Part shown: positions 53,816 to 62,866 of the stretch, one piece after another
Position numbering within the stretch: the first letter of the stretch is position 1
Layout: the number at the start of each line of letters is the position of its first letter
Origin: Streptomyces sp. 71268
Lineage (GTDB): Bacteria > Actinomycetota > Actinomycetes > Streptomycetales > Streptomycetaceae
NCBI RefSeq assembly: GCF_029392895.1
Contig: NZ_CP114200.1
Coordinates: forward strand, 4,805,001-4,869,000
Direction: 5' to 3'
Length of the DNA: 64,000 nucleotides
Notes under the pieces: generated by a model
The model's database searches: none
Told to the model about the DNA's origin: nothing
The model's input: the letters and a program-made list of their open reading frames with translations, nothing else
Position numbers and translations under genes: made by a program

Positions 53816-54187
53816 ACGGGCGAGCCTAGCCGCACCGTGCGCCAGCGCCGGCGCACGCCCGGTGCACGCCGATGCGCCGGGGTCACGGCCGGCGCCCGCC
53901 CGTACGAGGAGCTGGGGCCCGCGCGTACGGGGAGCGGCGCCCGCGCACACCAGGGGGCCGCGCCCGCGCGTACGTGGGAACGGCGCCCGCGCGAACCAGG
54001 AAACCGCCCCCGCGCGGCCCGGCGCGGGAGCCGCCGCACGCCGTCCGCCCCCGAGGGCCGATTCCGGCCGGAGGCACCGCGCCCGGCCAGCCCGCGTAAC
54101 AACTTGGCAAAATGGAAATGGGAAGGACGCATTCCGCTGTTGCAGTCCTGCGGAGGGACCTCACGCCGTCTAAGGAGGCCACGCGCG
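53816..54187. other. Intergenic region upstream of mshA
   Basis: No gene is supported. Imperfect repeats of GGCGCCCGCGCGTAC-like sequence fill 53920-54020. An AT-richer stretch (AACTTGGCAAAATGGAAATG, from 54101) is the best candidate for the mshA promoter. Confidence 0.45.
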
Positions 54188-55633
54188 GTGAGTCAGTACG
54201 CACCTCGGCAAGGCTCCCGGTCGCCGCTTCCGAAGCCGCGCAGTGGCCTGCTGGGCAGGGCGGCGGCCCGGCGTCCCCGGACGTTCGGGCGTTCGGTGCC
54301 GCGCCGGATAGCGATGCTCAGCGTCCACACCTCGCCGCTGCACCAGCCGGGCACCGGCGACGCGGGCGGCATGAACGTGTACATCGTCGAGCTGGCCAGG
54401 CGGCTCGCGGCCATCGACATCGAGGTGGAGATCTTCACCCGCGCCACCACCGGCGCCCTGCCGCCCACCGTGGAGCTGGCCCCCGGCGTCCTCGTCCGGC
54501 ACGTGGACGCGGGCCCGTACGAGGGGCTGGCCAAGGAGGACCTGCCCGCGCAGCTCTGCGCCTTCACGCACGGCGTCATGCAGGTCTGGGCCGGCCACCG
54601 CCCCGGCCACTACGACCTCGTGCACTCCCACTACTGGCTCTCCGGCCACGTCGGCTGGCTCGCCGCCCAGCGCTGGGGCACCCCGCTCGTGCACGCGATG
54701 CACACCATGGCCAAGGTCAAGAACGCCGCGCTCGCCGCCGGCGACACCCCGGAGCCCGCCGCCCGCGTCATCGGCGAGACGCAGATCGTCCGGGCCGCCG
54801 ACCGGCTCATCGCCAACACCGCCGAGGAGGCGGGCGAACTCGTACGGCACTACGAGTCGGAGCCGCACAAGGTCGCCGTCGTCCACCCCGGCGTCAACCT
54901 CGACCGCTTCCGCCCCGCGCCGCCGCACCAGCACCTGGCCGCGACGGCCCCCGACGTCGGCCCCGAGACGTCCCCCGAGGCCGTCGCCGCCAGCCGGGCC
55001 GCCGCCCGCGAGCGGCTCGGGCTGCCGCAGCACGCCCTGGTGCCGCTGTTCGCCGGGCGCATCCAGCCGCTCAAGGCCCCGGACGTCGTACTGCGGGCCG
55101 TGGCCCACCTGCTTACCGAGCACCCGTCGCTGCGCGACCGCGTCGTGCTGCCCGTCGTCGGCGGCCCGAGCGGCAGCGGACTGGCCAAGCCGGAGGGGTT
55201 GCAGAAGCTCGCCGCCCGGCTGGGCATCGCGGACCTGGTCCAGTTCCGGCCGCCGGTGGGGCAGGAGCGGCTGGCCGACTGGTACCGCGCGGCGTCCGTG
55301 CTGGTCATGCCCTCGTACAGCGAGTCGTTCGGCCTGGTGGCGGCCGAGGCGCAGGCGTGCGGCACGCCGGTGATCGCGGCGGCCGTCGGCGGACTGCCGG
55401 TCGCCGTGCGGGACGGCGTCAGCGGCTTCCTCGTCGACGGCCACGACCCCGCCGACTACGCGCGCACGCTGCACCGCTTCGTCACCGCCCCCGACCTCGC
55501 CGCCCGCATGGGCGCCGCCGCCGCGCGCCACGCGCAGTCCTTCGGCTGGGACGCGGCGGCCGCCGCGACCGCCGACGTCTACGGCGCGGCGCTGCACGAG
55601 CGGCGCGGTCGCCTACGATCTACGCATGGGTAA
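54188..55633 (+). CDS. mshA: D-inositol-3-phosphate glycosyltransferase MshA
   Basis: A 481-residue GT4 family enzyme that transfers GlcNAc from UDP-GlcNAc to inositol phosphate, the first mycothiol step. The acceptor-side loop is [18 protein letters not shown] and [14 protein letters not shown] follows. The nucleotide-sugar part has [44 protein letters not shown] 54188 is chosen for the AAGGAGG ribosome site. The 3' end overlaps the next gene by 8 bp. Confidence 0.95.
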   Translation: MSQYAPRQGSRSPLPKPRSGLLGRAAARRPRTFGRSVPRRIAMLSVHTSPLHQPGTGDAGGMNVYIVELARRLAAIDIEVEIFTRATTGALPPTVELAPGVLVRHVDAGPYEGLAKEDLPAQLCAFTHGVMQVWAGHRPGHYDLVHSHYWLSGHVGWLAAQRWGTPLVHAMHTMAKVKNAALAAGDTPEPAARVIGETQIVRAADRLIANTAEEAGELVRHYESEPHKVAVVHPGVNLDRFRPAPPHQHLAATAPDVGPETSPEAVAASRAAARERLGLPQHALVPLFAGRIQPLKAPDVVLRAVAHLLTEHPSLRDRVVLPVVGGPSGSGLAKPEGLQKLAARLGIADLVQFRPPVGQERLADWYRAASVLVMPSYSESFGLVAAEAQACGTPVIAAAVGGLPVAVRDGVSGFLVDGHDPADYARTLHRFVTAPDLAARMGAAAARHAQSFGWDAAAAATADVYGAALHERRGRLRSTHG

Positions 55634-56204
55634 CCACGCGGAAGCCGGCCCGGTCAACGACGCGGAAGCCGTCATCGAGAGCACCCTGCGCGAGGCGGAG
55701 CTGGAGTGGGAGCGGGCGGCCGACGGCGCGTACGTCGTCACCCTGCCCGGTACCCGCAAGCTCTCCACCACCTGCTCGCTGCGTGTCGGGCGCCACTCGC
55801 TGTCCGTCAACGCCTTCGTCATCCGCCACCCCGACGAGAACGACGCGGCCGTGCACCGCTGGCTGCTGGAGCGCAACACCCGCCTGTACGGGGTGAGTTA
55901 CGCCATCGACCGACTCGGCGACATCTACCTGGTCGGCCGCCTCCCGCTGGCCGCGGTGACCCCGGACGAACTCGACCGGCTGCTCGGCACCGTCCTGGAG
56001 AACGCCGACGCCAGCTTCAACACCCTCCTTGAGCTGGGTTTCGCGTCGGCGATCCGCAAGGAGTACGCGTGGCGCACGGCCCGTGGCGAGTCCACCCGCA
56101 ACCTCGCCGCCTTCACCCACCTGACCGGCGAGGGGCGGCCCGGCCCCGACGCGGACGCGGAGCGCGGCGGTCCGGGCGGCGGCCCGGCGTCCGACCGCGC
56201 GTAA
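55626..56204 (+). CDS. YbjN-domain protein
   Basis: A 192-residue protein with the YbjN fold ([27 protein letters not shown], then [17 protein letters not shown]). It starts within the end of mshA, and TACGAT ends 6 bp before its ATG with no ribosome site. It may therefore have its own leaderless transcript as well as read-through from mshA. The exact role of YbjN proteins in actinobacteria is unknown. Confidence 0.8.
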   Translation: MGNHAEAGPVNDAEAVIESTLREAELEWERAADGAYVVTLPGTRKLSTTCSLRVGRHSLSVNAFVIRHPDENDAAVHRWLLERNTRLYGVSYAIDRLGDIYLVGRLPLAAVTPDELDRLLGTVLENADASFNTLLELGFASAIRKEYAWRTARGESTRNLAAFTHLTGEGRPGPDADAERGGPGGGPASDRA

Positions 56205-56433
56205 GCCCGTGACCCCGTAACCCCGCGTCCCCGGACCCCTTCAACCCCCTAACGCCGCGACTCCGTAACCCTGTGACCCCGGCGGTCCCTTAACGCCGTG
56301 CCCCCAACCCCTCAACTCCGGACCCTCGCCCGTCGGGACATGTCTGGTTCATCCGGCATGCAGCCTTCCGTCGCCGGTCGTGCCTACGGTCGTCGCCGAC
56401 GCGTGGGGGTCGCGACGGGCGAAGGGGGCCGGC

Positions 56434-57438
56434 GTGCTGTCCGTGGTGTTCCGGAGTGATGACCTTCCGGCAGAGCAACGCTTCGACGCCTGGCGGGAGT
56501 TGAGCGGCAGGGCGGTGCTCAGGACGCTGATGGACAGCGACCGCGCCGCGGACTTCCGGGCCACGTTGCGCGCGGGTGGCCTCGGGCCCGTACAGGTGTC
56601 GGCCATGACGTACCAGAGCCTGCGCTCGCGGCGTACGCCGGCGCTCATCCGGGCCGCCGACCCCGAGCTGTACCAGCTCGCGCTGGTGCGCGGCGGGCGC
56701 CAGTGCATCACCTGGCGGGACCGGGAACTGGTCCTCGGCCACGGCGAACTGCTCTTCTACGACTCCTCCCGCCCCTTCACCGCCGAGATCCGCACCGGCG
56801 AGGCGGCCGCGTCGTCGGTGGTGGTCCAGGTGCCACGGGAGTTGCTGCCGATGGACCGCGTCCGGGCGGACGGGCTGCTCGGCACGCGGGTGCCGCCGGA
56901 CGATCCGGTCGGGTCGCTGCTGCGGCAGTTCATCGACGCCGTCGCCCGCCCCGCCGGTGCGGGCGTCGCCCCGTACACCCCGGCCGACGCGGGCCGGCTC
57001 GGCCTCGTCCTCACCGACCTGCTGACGGCCCTGCTCAGCCGGCAGTACGAGCGGCGCCCCGGCGCGGCCGTGGCCGGCGCCGACCGGGAGACCCGACTCC
57101 TGTGCGTACAGGCGTTCATCGAGCGGCACCTCGGCGACGCGGAACTCAGCCCGGCGGCCGTCGCCGCCGCACACCACGTCTCGCTGCGCTCCCTGCACCG
57201 GCTCTTCGAACCGGTGGGGTTCGGGGTCGCCGGCTGGATACGCGCCCGGCGCCTCGACCGCTGCCGGCGCGACCTCGCCGACCCGGCCCTGTCCCGGCGC
57301 ACCGTCCGCGCCATCGGCGCCACCTGGGGCTTTCCGCGACCGGCCGACTTCAACCGGGCGTTCCGGGCGGCGTACGGGCTCTCGCCGGGCGAGTACCGGC
57401 GGCTGGCCGGGGCGCCGACGGAGTGCGCCGAACGCTAA
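56434..57438 (+). CDS. AraC-family transcriptional regulator
   Basis: A 334-residue regulator from GTG 56434 with AAGGGGG ribosome site. The N-terminal AraC-binding-like domain includes FRSDDLPAEQRFDAWREL and LALVRGGRQCITWRDREL. The C-terminal double HTH contains SPAAVAAAHHVSLRSLHRLF and RAIGATWGFPRPADFNRAFRAAYG. The type is the FeaR/NphR-like group. Target and ligand are unknown. A small secreted protein gene lies 109 bp downstream. Confidence 0.83.
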   Translation: MLSVVFRSDDLPAEQRFDAWRELSGRAVLRTLMDSDRAADFRATLRAGGLGPVQVSAMTYQSLRSRRTPALIRAADPELYQLALVRGGRQCITWRDRELVLGHGELLFYDSSRPFTAEIRTGEAAASSVVVQVPRELLPMDRVRADGLLGTRVPPDDPVGSLLRQFIDAVARPAGAGVAPYTPADAGRLGLVLTDLLTALLSRQYERRPGAAVAGADRETRLLCVQAFIERHLGDAELSPAAVAAAHHVSLRSLHRLFEPVGFGVAGWIRARRLDRCRRDLADPALSRRTVRAIGATWGFPRPADFNRAFRAAYGLSPGEYRRLAGAPTECAER

Positions 57439-57547
57439 CGGTCGGGCACGCGCTGCGCATCACCTGCCGGGCGTCGTCCGCGAGACTCGACAGCGCCGCG
57501 GCAGGCACCGCTCCACTCGACCAGTTCCACTTCCAGGGGGTTGGACC

Positions 57548-57913
57548 ATGAACAGGGCAAGGATGGCCACCGCTGTGGCCGCGCTCGGCCTCGCGGCGGG
57601 AACGCTGGCCACGGCGGCCCCGGCCGCCACCGCGACCACCACGGCTGCCGCCAGCACTGACCGGTCGGAGGTCTCCGTCGCCTCCGTCCGGGGCACGGTG
57701 CACGGCGGGCACTCGATCTGGGAGAAGGTGAACCCCTTCCAGAACAAGATCGGCGTCACCTTCGAGGACGACACGGTCCTCGCCTCGTGTAAGCGCTGGG
57801 GCGCGGACGGCAAGTGGTGGTACTGGGTCCGCTTCGACATCGACGGCGTCAAGGGCCACGTCTCGCACGACGCCACCAACATTACCCACTCGCACCTGCC
57901 CAAGTGCGGCTGA
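57548..57913 (+). CDS. Small secreted protein
   Basis: A 121-residue protein with a signal peptide (ATAVAALGLAAGTLATAAPA). The mature part ends in KCG and holds two Cys, with SHDATNITHSHLP near the end and a WWYWVRFD aromatic cluster. This suggests a small disulfide-bonded SH3-like beta barrel. No family was confirmed. It lies downstream of the AraC regulator on the same strand. Confidence 0.65.
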   Translation: MNRARMATAVAALGLAAGTLATAAPAATATTTAAASTDRSEVSVASVRGTVHGGHSIWEKVNPFQNKIGVTFEDDTVLASCKRWGADGKWWYWVRFDIDGVKGHVSHDATNITHSHLPKCG

Positions 57914-57963
57914 CCAGCCACGTCCCGGTGGCGCCCCCGGCTCACAGCCGGCCGGCCGCCGCC

Positions 57964-58145
57964 GACCCGCCCGTGACGACCCGCCCGTGACGACCCGCCC
58001 GTGACGACCCGCCCGTGACGACTCGCCCGTGACGACTCGCCGGTGACGACTCGCCGGTGACGGCGCGTTCGTGACGACCCACCCGGGACAACTCGCCGGT
58101 TACGGCGCGTTCGTGACGACCCACCCGTGACGGATCGCCGGTAAC
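57964..58145. repeat. 13 tandem copies of a 14-bp unit
   Basis: The unit GACCCGCCCGTGAC repeats head-to-tail 13 times. The first seven copies are nearly perfect. The last six form two copies of a 42-bp higher-order unit that starts GGCGCGTTCGTGAC. The array lies between convergent genes and has no spacers, so it is a minisatellite and not CRISPR. Confidence 0.9.
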
Positions 58146-58227
58146 GGCCCGCCCGGCCCGGTCCCGTACGGCCGTCAGCCGTACGCGTACGCCGGGTCGG
58201 GCGGGCCCGTGCCGGAGGCCGGCCGGC

Positions 58228-59598
58228 TCAGGGGGCGGCGGGCGCGCCCGCCGGCTCCGCGCCGGGGGCCGCCGGCGCGTGGGCCGTGCCCGGCGCCTGC
58301 GCGGCGCCCGCCACCGGCGCGTCCACAACGCCTGTCGCCGGCGCGCCCGCCGCCCCGGCGTCCGGCTTCAGCACCTCCACCACCGCGTCCTCCGCCGGCA
58401 GCGCGCGCATCAGCAACCAGTAGCCGAGCGCCGCGGCCGAGCCCACGACCGCGCAGCCGCCCCACAGCCATTCCGCGCCGTACCGGTCGATGACCTGACC
58501 TGCGATCAGCGGTGCGGCGAGCGCGGCCACCGACCACGACATGGTGTACATGCCCTGGTAGCGGCCCCGGCCGTGGGTGGGCGAGAGGCGGACGACCAGG
58601 CCCATCTGGGTGGGGGAGTTGACGATCTCGGCCAGCGTCCAGACGCACACGGTCAGCGCGTACACCCCGATCGACCCGGCGAACGCGGTGAGCCCGAACC
58701 CGTAGCCCGCCAGCAGCGAGGAGACGATCAGCAGCCGCTGCGGGTCGCGGTGCTCGATGTAACGGGTGACCGGGATCTGGAGGGCCACGATCAGGATGCC
58801 GTTGACGGCGATCGCCACGCCGAAGTCCGAGCTGGAGAACCCGTCGGCGCCCATCGCCACCGGCAGCGCCACGTAACCCTGTTGGAAGATCAGGGCGATG
58901 AGGAACGAGAGCCCGACCACGCTCATGAAGCGGCCGTCGCGCAGCACCGTGCCGAGCCCGACCTCCGGCTCGACCACGGCGCCGCTGGCGTCCTTCGCCC
59001 GTTCGGGACGCGACTCGGGCAGCTTGATGAAGACCAGCACCGCGCAGATCAGCGTCATGACGGCCTCGCCGACGAACCCGGCCCGGTAGCTGTACTCGGC
59101 GATGAAGCCCGCGCCCATGGAGGAGAACGCGAAGCCCAGGTTGATGGCCCAGTAGTTGAGGGCGAAGGCCCGGACCCGGTCCTCGGGGCGCACGATGTCG
59201 GCCATCATCGCCTGCACGGCGGGCCGCGACGCGTTGCTGGCCATCCCGACGACGAAGGCCACCGCGGCGATCGCCACCGGGTGCGTCATGAAGCCGAGCA
59301 CGGCCACCGACACGGCGGTGGAGAGCTGGGCGATCAGCATCGTGGGCCGCCGCCCGAGCCGGTCGGTCATCACCCCCGCGCCCAGCGACGAGACCACGCT
59401 GCCGAGCCCGTGCAGCGCGGCGACGAGCCCGGCGAACGTGGCCGAGTAGCCGCGCTCCAACGTGAGGTAGAGGGCCATGAAGGTGGCGACAAACCCGCCC
59501 AGGCGGTTCACCAGGGTGCTGGTCCACAGCCACCAGAACTCCCGCGGCAGACCGGACACGCTCTCGCGCACGGCCCGTCTCATGGCGGTAGCGGACAT
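58228..59598 (-). CDS. MFS transporter
   Basis: A 456-residue major facilitator with 12 predicted helices from ATG 59598 (GGAGGA ribosome site). The motif A loop is GVMTDRLGRRPTMLI after helix 2, and a related RYIEHRDPQRLLI loop follows helix 8. The C-terminus is an Ala/Pro-rich tail of about 70 residues. It belongs to the drug-efflux-like group by sequence style; the substrate is unknown. It is divergent from gpmA. Confidence 0.82.
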   Translation of the reverse strand: MSATAMRRAVRESVSGLPREFWWLWTSTLVNRLGGFVATFMALYLTLERGYSATFAGLVAALHGLGSVVSSLGAGVMTDRLGRRPTMLIAQLSTAVSVAVLGFMTHPVAIAAVAFVVGMASNASRPAVQAMMADIVRPEDRVRAFALNYWAINLGFAFSSMGAGFIAEYSYRAGFVGEAVMTLICAVLVFIKLPESRPERAKDASGAVVEPEVGLGTVLRDGRFMSVVGLSFLIALIFQQGYVALPVAMGADGFSSSDFGVAIAVNGILIVALQIPVTRYIEHRDPQRLLIVSSLLAGYGFGLTAFAGSIGVYALTVCVWTLAEIVNSPTQMGLVVRLSPTHGRGRYQGMYTMSWSVAALAAPLIAGQVIDRYGAEWLWGGCAVVGSAAALGYWLLMRALPAEDAVVEVLKPDAGAAGAPATGVVDAPVAGAAQAPGTAHAPAAPGAEPAGAPAAP

Positions 59599-59873
59599 GA
59601 CAATCCTCCGAGGGGCGAAACAACGGATGAGAACGTGGGGGAGGTGGCGGGTAGCTCCGAGCGTGCGGCACGCCATGTAAGAGGCTCTGCCAGTAGTCGT
59701 AACTTACGTCGAACGGGCTCTCGACTGCTAGTCATTTGGCGGAAACCGTCAACTGTTGCGCTGGTCACGCGGCCGCACGCGCCCCGCGCGAGCCGCCGAG
59801 CGGGCCTACCGGGGGCAGCCCGGCCGGCCGGGCGGGCAACGGGCCGCCACGGGGCGTCCATTACGCTCGGGGC

Positions 59874-60635
59874 ATGGCCGACGCACCGTACAAGCTGATC
59901 CTGCTCCGCCACGGCGAGAGCGAGTGGAACGCGAAGAACCTGTTCACCGGCTGGGTGGACGTCAACCTCAACGACAAGGGCGAGAAGGAGGCGGTCCGCG
60001 GCGGTGAGCTGCTGACGGAGGCCGGCCTGCTGCCCGACGTGGTCCACACCTCGCTCCAGAAGCGCGCCATCCGCACCGCGCAGCTCGCCCTGGAAGCCGC
60101 CGACCGGCACTGGATTCCCGTGCACCGCTCCTGGCGGCTGAACGAGCGGCACTACGGCGCGCTCCAGGGCAAGGACAAGGCGCAGACCCTGGCCGAGTTC
60201 GGCGAGGAGCAGTTCATGCTCTGGCGCCGCTCGTACGACACCCCGCCGCCCCCGCTGGAGGACGGCGCCGAGTACTCCCAGAGCGAGGACCCGCGCTACG
60301 CCGACATCCCGAGCGAGCTGCGCCCGCGCACGGAGTGCCTCAAGGACGTCGTCGTGCGGATGATGCCGTACTGGTACGACGGCATCATCCCCGACCTCCT
60401 CGCGGGCCGCACCGTCCTGGTGGCCGCGCACGGCAACAGCCTCCGCGCCCTGGTCAAGCACCTCGACGGCATCTCCGACACCGACATCGCGGGCCTCAAC
60501 ATCCCCACCGGCATCCCCCTCTCCTACGAACTGGACGCCGACTTCCGCCCGACCAACCCCGGCGGCACCTACCTCGACCCGGAGGCGGCGAAGGCCGCCA
60601 TCGAGGCGGTCAAGAACCAGGGGAAGAAGAAGTAA
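59874..60635 (+). CDS. gpmA: Phosphoglycerate mutase (2,3-BPG-dependent)
   Basis: A 253-residue enzyme of glycolysis that interconverts 3- and 2-phosphoglycerate. The phospho-acceptor His13 is in [10 protein letters not shown]. Further family segments are [16 protein letters not shown] and [17 protein letters not shown] ends 6 bp before the ATG without a ribosome site, so the mRNA is probably leaderless. A strong terminator follows directly. Confidence 0.96.
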   Translation: MADAPYKLILLRHGESEWNAKNLFTGWVDVNLNDKGEKEAVRGGELLTEAGLLPDVVHTSLQKRAIRTAQLALEAADRHWIPVHRSWRLNERHYGALQGKDKAQTLAEFGEEQFMLWRRSYDTPPPPLEDGAEYSQSEDPRYADIPSELRPRTECLKDVVVRMMPYWYDGIIPDLLAGRTVLVAAHGNSLRALVKHLDGISDTDIAGLNIPTGIPLSYELDADFRPTNPGGTYLDPEAAKAAIEAVKNQGKKK

Positions 60636-60644
60636 GCACATCGA

Positions 60645-60689
60645 AAGAGCCCCCTACCTGCGGTCACTGGCAGGCAGGGGGTTCTTTTG
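60645..60689 (+). terminator. Rho-independent terminator after gpmA
   Basis: GAGCCCCCTACCTGC pairs with GCAGGCAGGGGGTTC around an 8-base loop and is followed by TTTTGC, starting 10 bp after the gpmA stop. Confidence 0.85.
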
Positions 60690-60731
60690 CGCGCTCGGGC
60701 CGTCTGGGGGGCGTGGTGCGGCGCGGGCGCC

Positions 60732-60834
60732 TCAGGCGATGTGGTGGACGTTGTGCTCGCTCAGGTCGGATGCGTGCCGGGCGACAGTGCGGCAGCCGTC
60801 AGACCAAGCCGGGTGTGTCGAGCAGGTAGATCAC
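60732..60834 (-). pseudogene. Remnant of a VapC-type PIN toxin gene
   Basis: A GTG overlapping the antitoxin stop (GTGA) begins with the VapC start IYLLDTPGLV, then hits a stop after 11 codons. In another frame ARHASDLSEHNVHHIA and a stop follow, which is the typical VapC C-terminus. Around 100 middle residues, including the acidic PIN residues, are missing. The toxin is therefore inactivated by an internal deletion plus frameshift. Confidence 0.7.
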
Positions 60835-61052
60835 CGGTTGTTCTTCTCCGCCTGGTGCATTCGATCGGCGCCCTCGACGGCACCCCACTCACGCGCACGC
60901 TCGAAGTGTCGGCTGATCTGTGCCGCTCGCTCCTGCCGCTCGACGTAGAAGCGCAAAGCGAGATTGACCGCCTCCTCCCTGGTCCTGACCTTGGACAGCG
61001 CCAAGACGCGCTCCAAGGCGTCCTCGTCGATGTCGGTCCGTGTCACGGACAT
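60831..61052 (-). CDS. VapB-type antitoxin, now without functional toxin
   Basis: A 73-residue antitoxin (VapB/DUF2191 type): MSVTRTDIDEDALERVLAL, then TREEAVNLALRFYVERQERA as the ribbon-helix-helix part. It would bind DNA and the toxin. The toxin gene behind it is only a remnant, so this is an orphan antitoxin. Confidence 0.8.
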   Translation of the reverse strand: MSVTRTDIDEDALERVLALSKVRTREEAVNLALRFYVERQERAAQISRHFERAREWGAVEGADRMHQAEKNNR

Positions 61053-61266
61053 GTGGCGACCTCCGCGCGATGTTGGTGGTGTACGGAGAAAATCAGGCCG
61101 CCAGCGCCCCGCGCGAGGTTCCCGTGTGTGCGGTCACGGCGGACACCGCCGGTCGATCCAGGAGCCGTGCGCCCGGCTCTGCCCTGCGGCTCGCCGCCGC
61201 CCGCCTGGGGCGCGTCGACGCCGCCCCGGGCCAGCCCCCGTCGCACGGCACGCGCCCAGACCGGCG

Positions 61267-61851
61267 TCAGCCGTTGAGCGGCAGCGGCTCGTGTCGGTGC
61301 CAGACCAGGTACCGGTCCTCACGACGCAACTCCGCGGAACCCCATTCGACGCGCATGACGCCCGCCTCCATCGAGCAGGCATAGGCGACGAGGACGAGCC
61401 GCACGTCCTCGGGGAGTAGCTCCAGGTCAGGGTGTACCTCGGAGTCATCGAGTTCTCCCAAGCCCAGGTCGAGTGCCTGCTGCATGGGTGGCGGGCCATG
61501 ACGGCGGATCAGGTCCGCTCGGAAGCCGGAGGACCGAGGGAGCCGCGCGGTGGTGACGGGGACGTCCTTCTTCGCGTAGCGGAGTGGGTAGATCAGGCGG
61601 CCACGGACGAGCATCATCGTGCGTCCCTGCATACGCACGGCTTCTCCCAGTCCGGAGAGGCCGGCGGCCAGTTCCTCGTACTGCACCGCGTAGAGACCAT
61701 GCCCGTAGGCTTCGAGCGTCTGCGTGTGCACGCCCTCATGCCCGGTCCTGGCGCGTTCATGAGCCCGGCGGAGGCAAGCCGGGACGATGTCCGCCAGTTC
61801 ACCGGCTATGTCTCCGAAGGTTTCACGTGCCCATTGGCTGGCCGAACCCAC
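61267..61851 (-). CDS. Hypothetical protein
   Basis: A 194-residue protein from GTG 61851 (AAGGGCGG ribosome site). It has a helical N-terminal half (ACLRRAHERARTGHEGVHTQTLEAYG) and the segments GRTMMLVRGRLIYPLRYAKK and VYEELA-like helices. The ending is EDRYLVWHRHEPLPLNG. It has no signal or membrane segment. No family is recognised. It lies next to the VapB orphan, in a small accessory patch. Confidence 0.55.
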   Translation of the reverse strand: MGSASQWARETFGDIAGELADIVPACLRRAHERARTGHEGVHTQTLEAYGHGLYAVQYEELAAGLSGLGEAVRMQGRTMMLVRGRLIYPLRYAKKDVPVTTARLPRSSGFRADLIRRHGPPPMQQALDLGLGELDDSEVHPDLELLPEDVRLVLVAYACSMEAGVMRVEWGSAELRREDRYLVWHRHEPLPLNG

Positions 61852-61966
61852 GACGTACCGCCCTTCTCAGGTGGTCCTGCAGCAGAGCACCGAGCAGCGT
61901 CCCCTTGAACCGTGCTCTGGTCAGACGAGTCGCACAAGGTGGCATCGAGTGCGCGCCCCGTACGCA

Positions 61967-62007
61967 ACGGCCTCCCACTCGCGGTTTCCGCGCGGGTGGG
62001 AGGCCGT
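61967..62007 (-). terminator. Terminator after the Cys-rich gene
   Basis: ACGGCCTCCCAC pairs exactly with GTGGGAGGCCGT (12 bp) around a 17-base loop, about 50 bp past the stop of the metallothionein-like gene on the minus strand. Confidence 0.7.
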
Positions 62008-62059
62008 TCGGCGTAGCAGCGGGTGCGTGGTGCGCACCCCGCGGCGCAGCCGCTTACCG

Positions 62060-62215
62060 CTAGCCGCAGCCGCCGGAGCAACTGCACGGGCCGCCCGACT
62101 GGCAGCCGCACTGGCAACCGGAGCCGCACCCGCAGTTGCCGAGCAGTGGCCGGGCCGGGGTCGGGGTGGGCGGCTGCTCCGTCGGGGTTGGGTTGGAGGT
62201 CGGGGTGTCTGACAT
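62060..62215 (-). CDS. Cys-rich 51-residue metallothionein-like peptide
   Basis: An ATG with a strong GAGGAGG ribosome site begins a 51-residue peptide. The first half is Thr/Pro-rich (TPTSNPTPTEQPPTPTPARP). The second half has eight Cys in CxC and CxCxC arrangements (NCGCGSGCQCGCQ, then PCSCSGGCG). Such Cys spacing is typical of metallothioneins that bind zinc or copper. No metal transporter is adjacent. The small size explains why it is easily overlooked. Confidence 0.75.
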   Translation of the reverse strand: MSDTPTSNPTPTEQPPTPTPARPLLGNCGCGSGCQCGCQSGGPCSCSGGCG

Positions 62216-62866
62216 GTGAGTCCTCCTCGCAGGCGTACCGCGGAGCCTCCAGTGAACGTCGGGCCCCGAGGGGCGCGGAACGGCGCGTAAGCGGCGCGTA
62301 GGCGCATCGCGGTCCGTACGCCGCGAATGCCCGCACGCCCGTCGCTACGCCACCAAAACCCGCCCCGCCCAACCTCGGTCACCGCAACCCGGCCCGACCT
62401 GCGCGGCAGCCGGCCGTACCCACCCCGCCCGGCCGCGCCCCGCGCCCCACCGCCCCGCGCCAGCCCCACCGGGCCCCGTCCCGCGCACCAGCCAACCTCC
62501 ATCCCCGCTTCAGGGCGCCCGGCCCAGCCCACGTACCCGGACCGACCGCGTACGCCCCGTGAGGCCGGGACCACACCCGTACCCGTACCGCAGACAAGAC
62601 CCGCCCCCGGCCCGTACACGCCAAAGGCCCGCGCGCCGGCCAGGCAGGAGACCGGAGCGCGGGCCCACGGGAGGGCGCGCGAAACGAGCGGAGAAGGAAG
62701 GAGGAAGGAGAAAGGAAGGGCGGAGGGGAGAGGAAGAAGGGGAGCAGGGGAGCAGGCAAGAGGGAGGGGAGAGGGGCGGGCGCCGGGCTCAGGGAGGGGG
62801 GCCCGGCGCCCGCATGGCGGCCGTGCGCCCGGCCGCGAGTTACCCGAGTTACCCGGGACGCGCGGG
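62216..62866. other. Low-complexity intergenic region before phoU
   Basis: About 650 bp without a supported gene. The left part is C-rich low complexity. The right part contains a purine tract (see 62689) and GTTACCCGAGTTACCCGGG-like repeats near 62838. Open frames here have no ribosome sites or recognisable products. Confidence 0.5.
62689..62777 (+). repeat. Nearly pure purine tract
   Basis: About 90 bases are almost all A/G on the plus strand (GGAAGGAGG, GAGGGG and similar units), interrupted by only a few C. Such tracts can adopt triplex (H-DNA) structure. It lies about 100 bp downstream of the phoU stop. Confidence 0.7.

Noticed and set aside
57964..58145. CRISPR-like repeats
   Set aside because: The units are 14 bp, directly adjacent, with no spacers and no cas genes.
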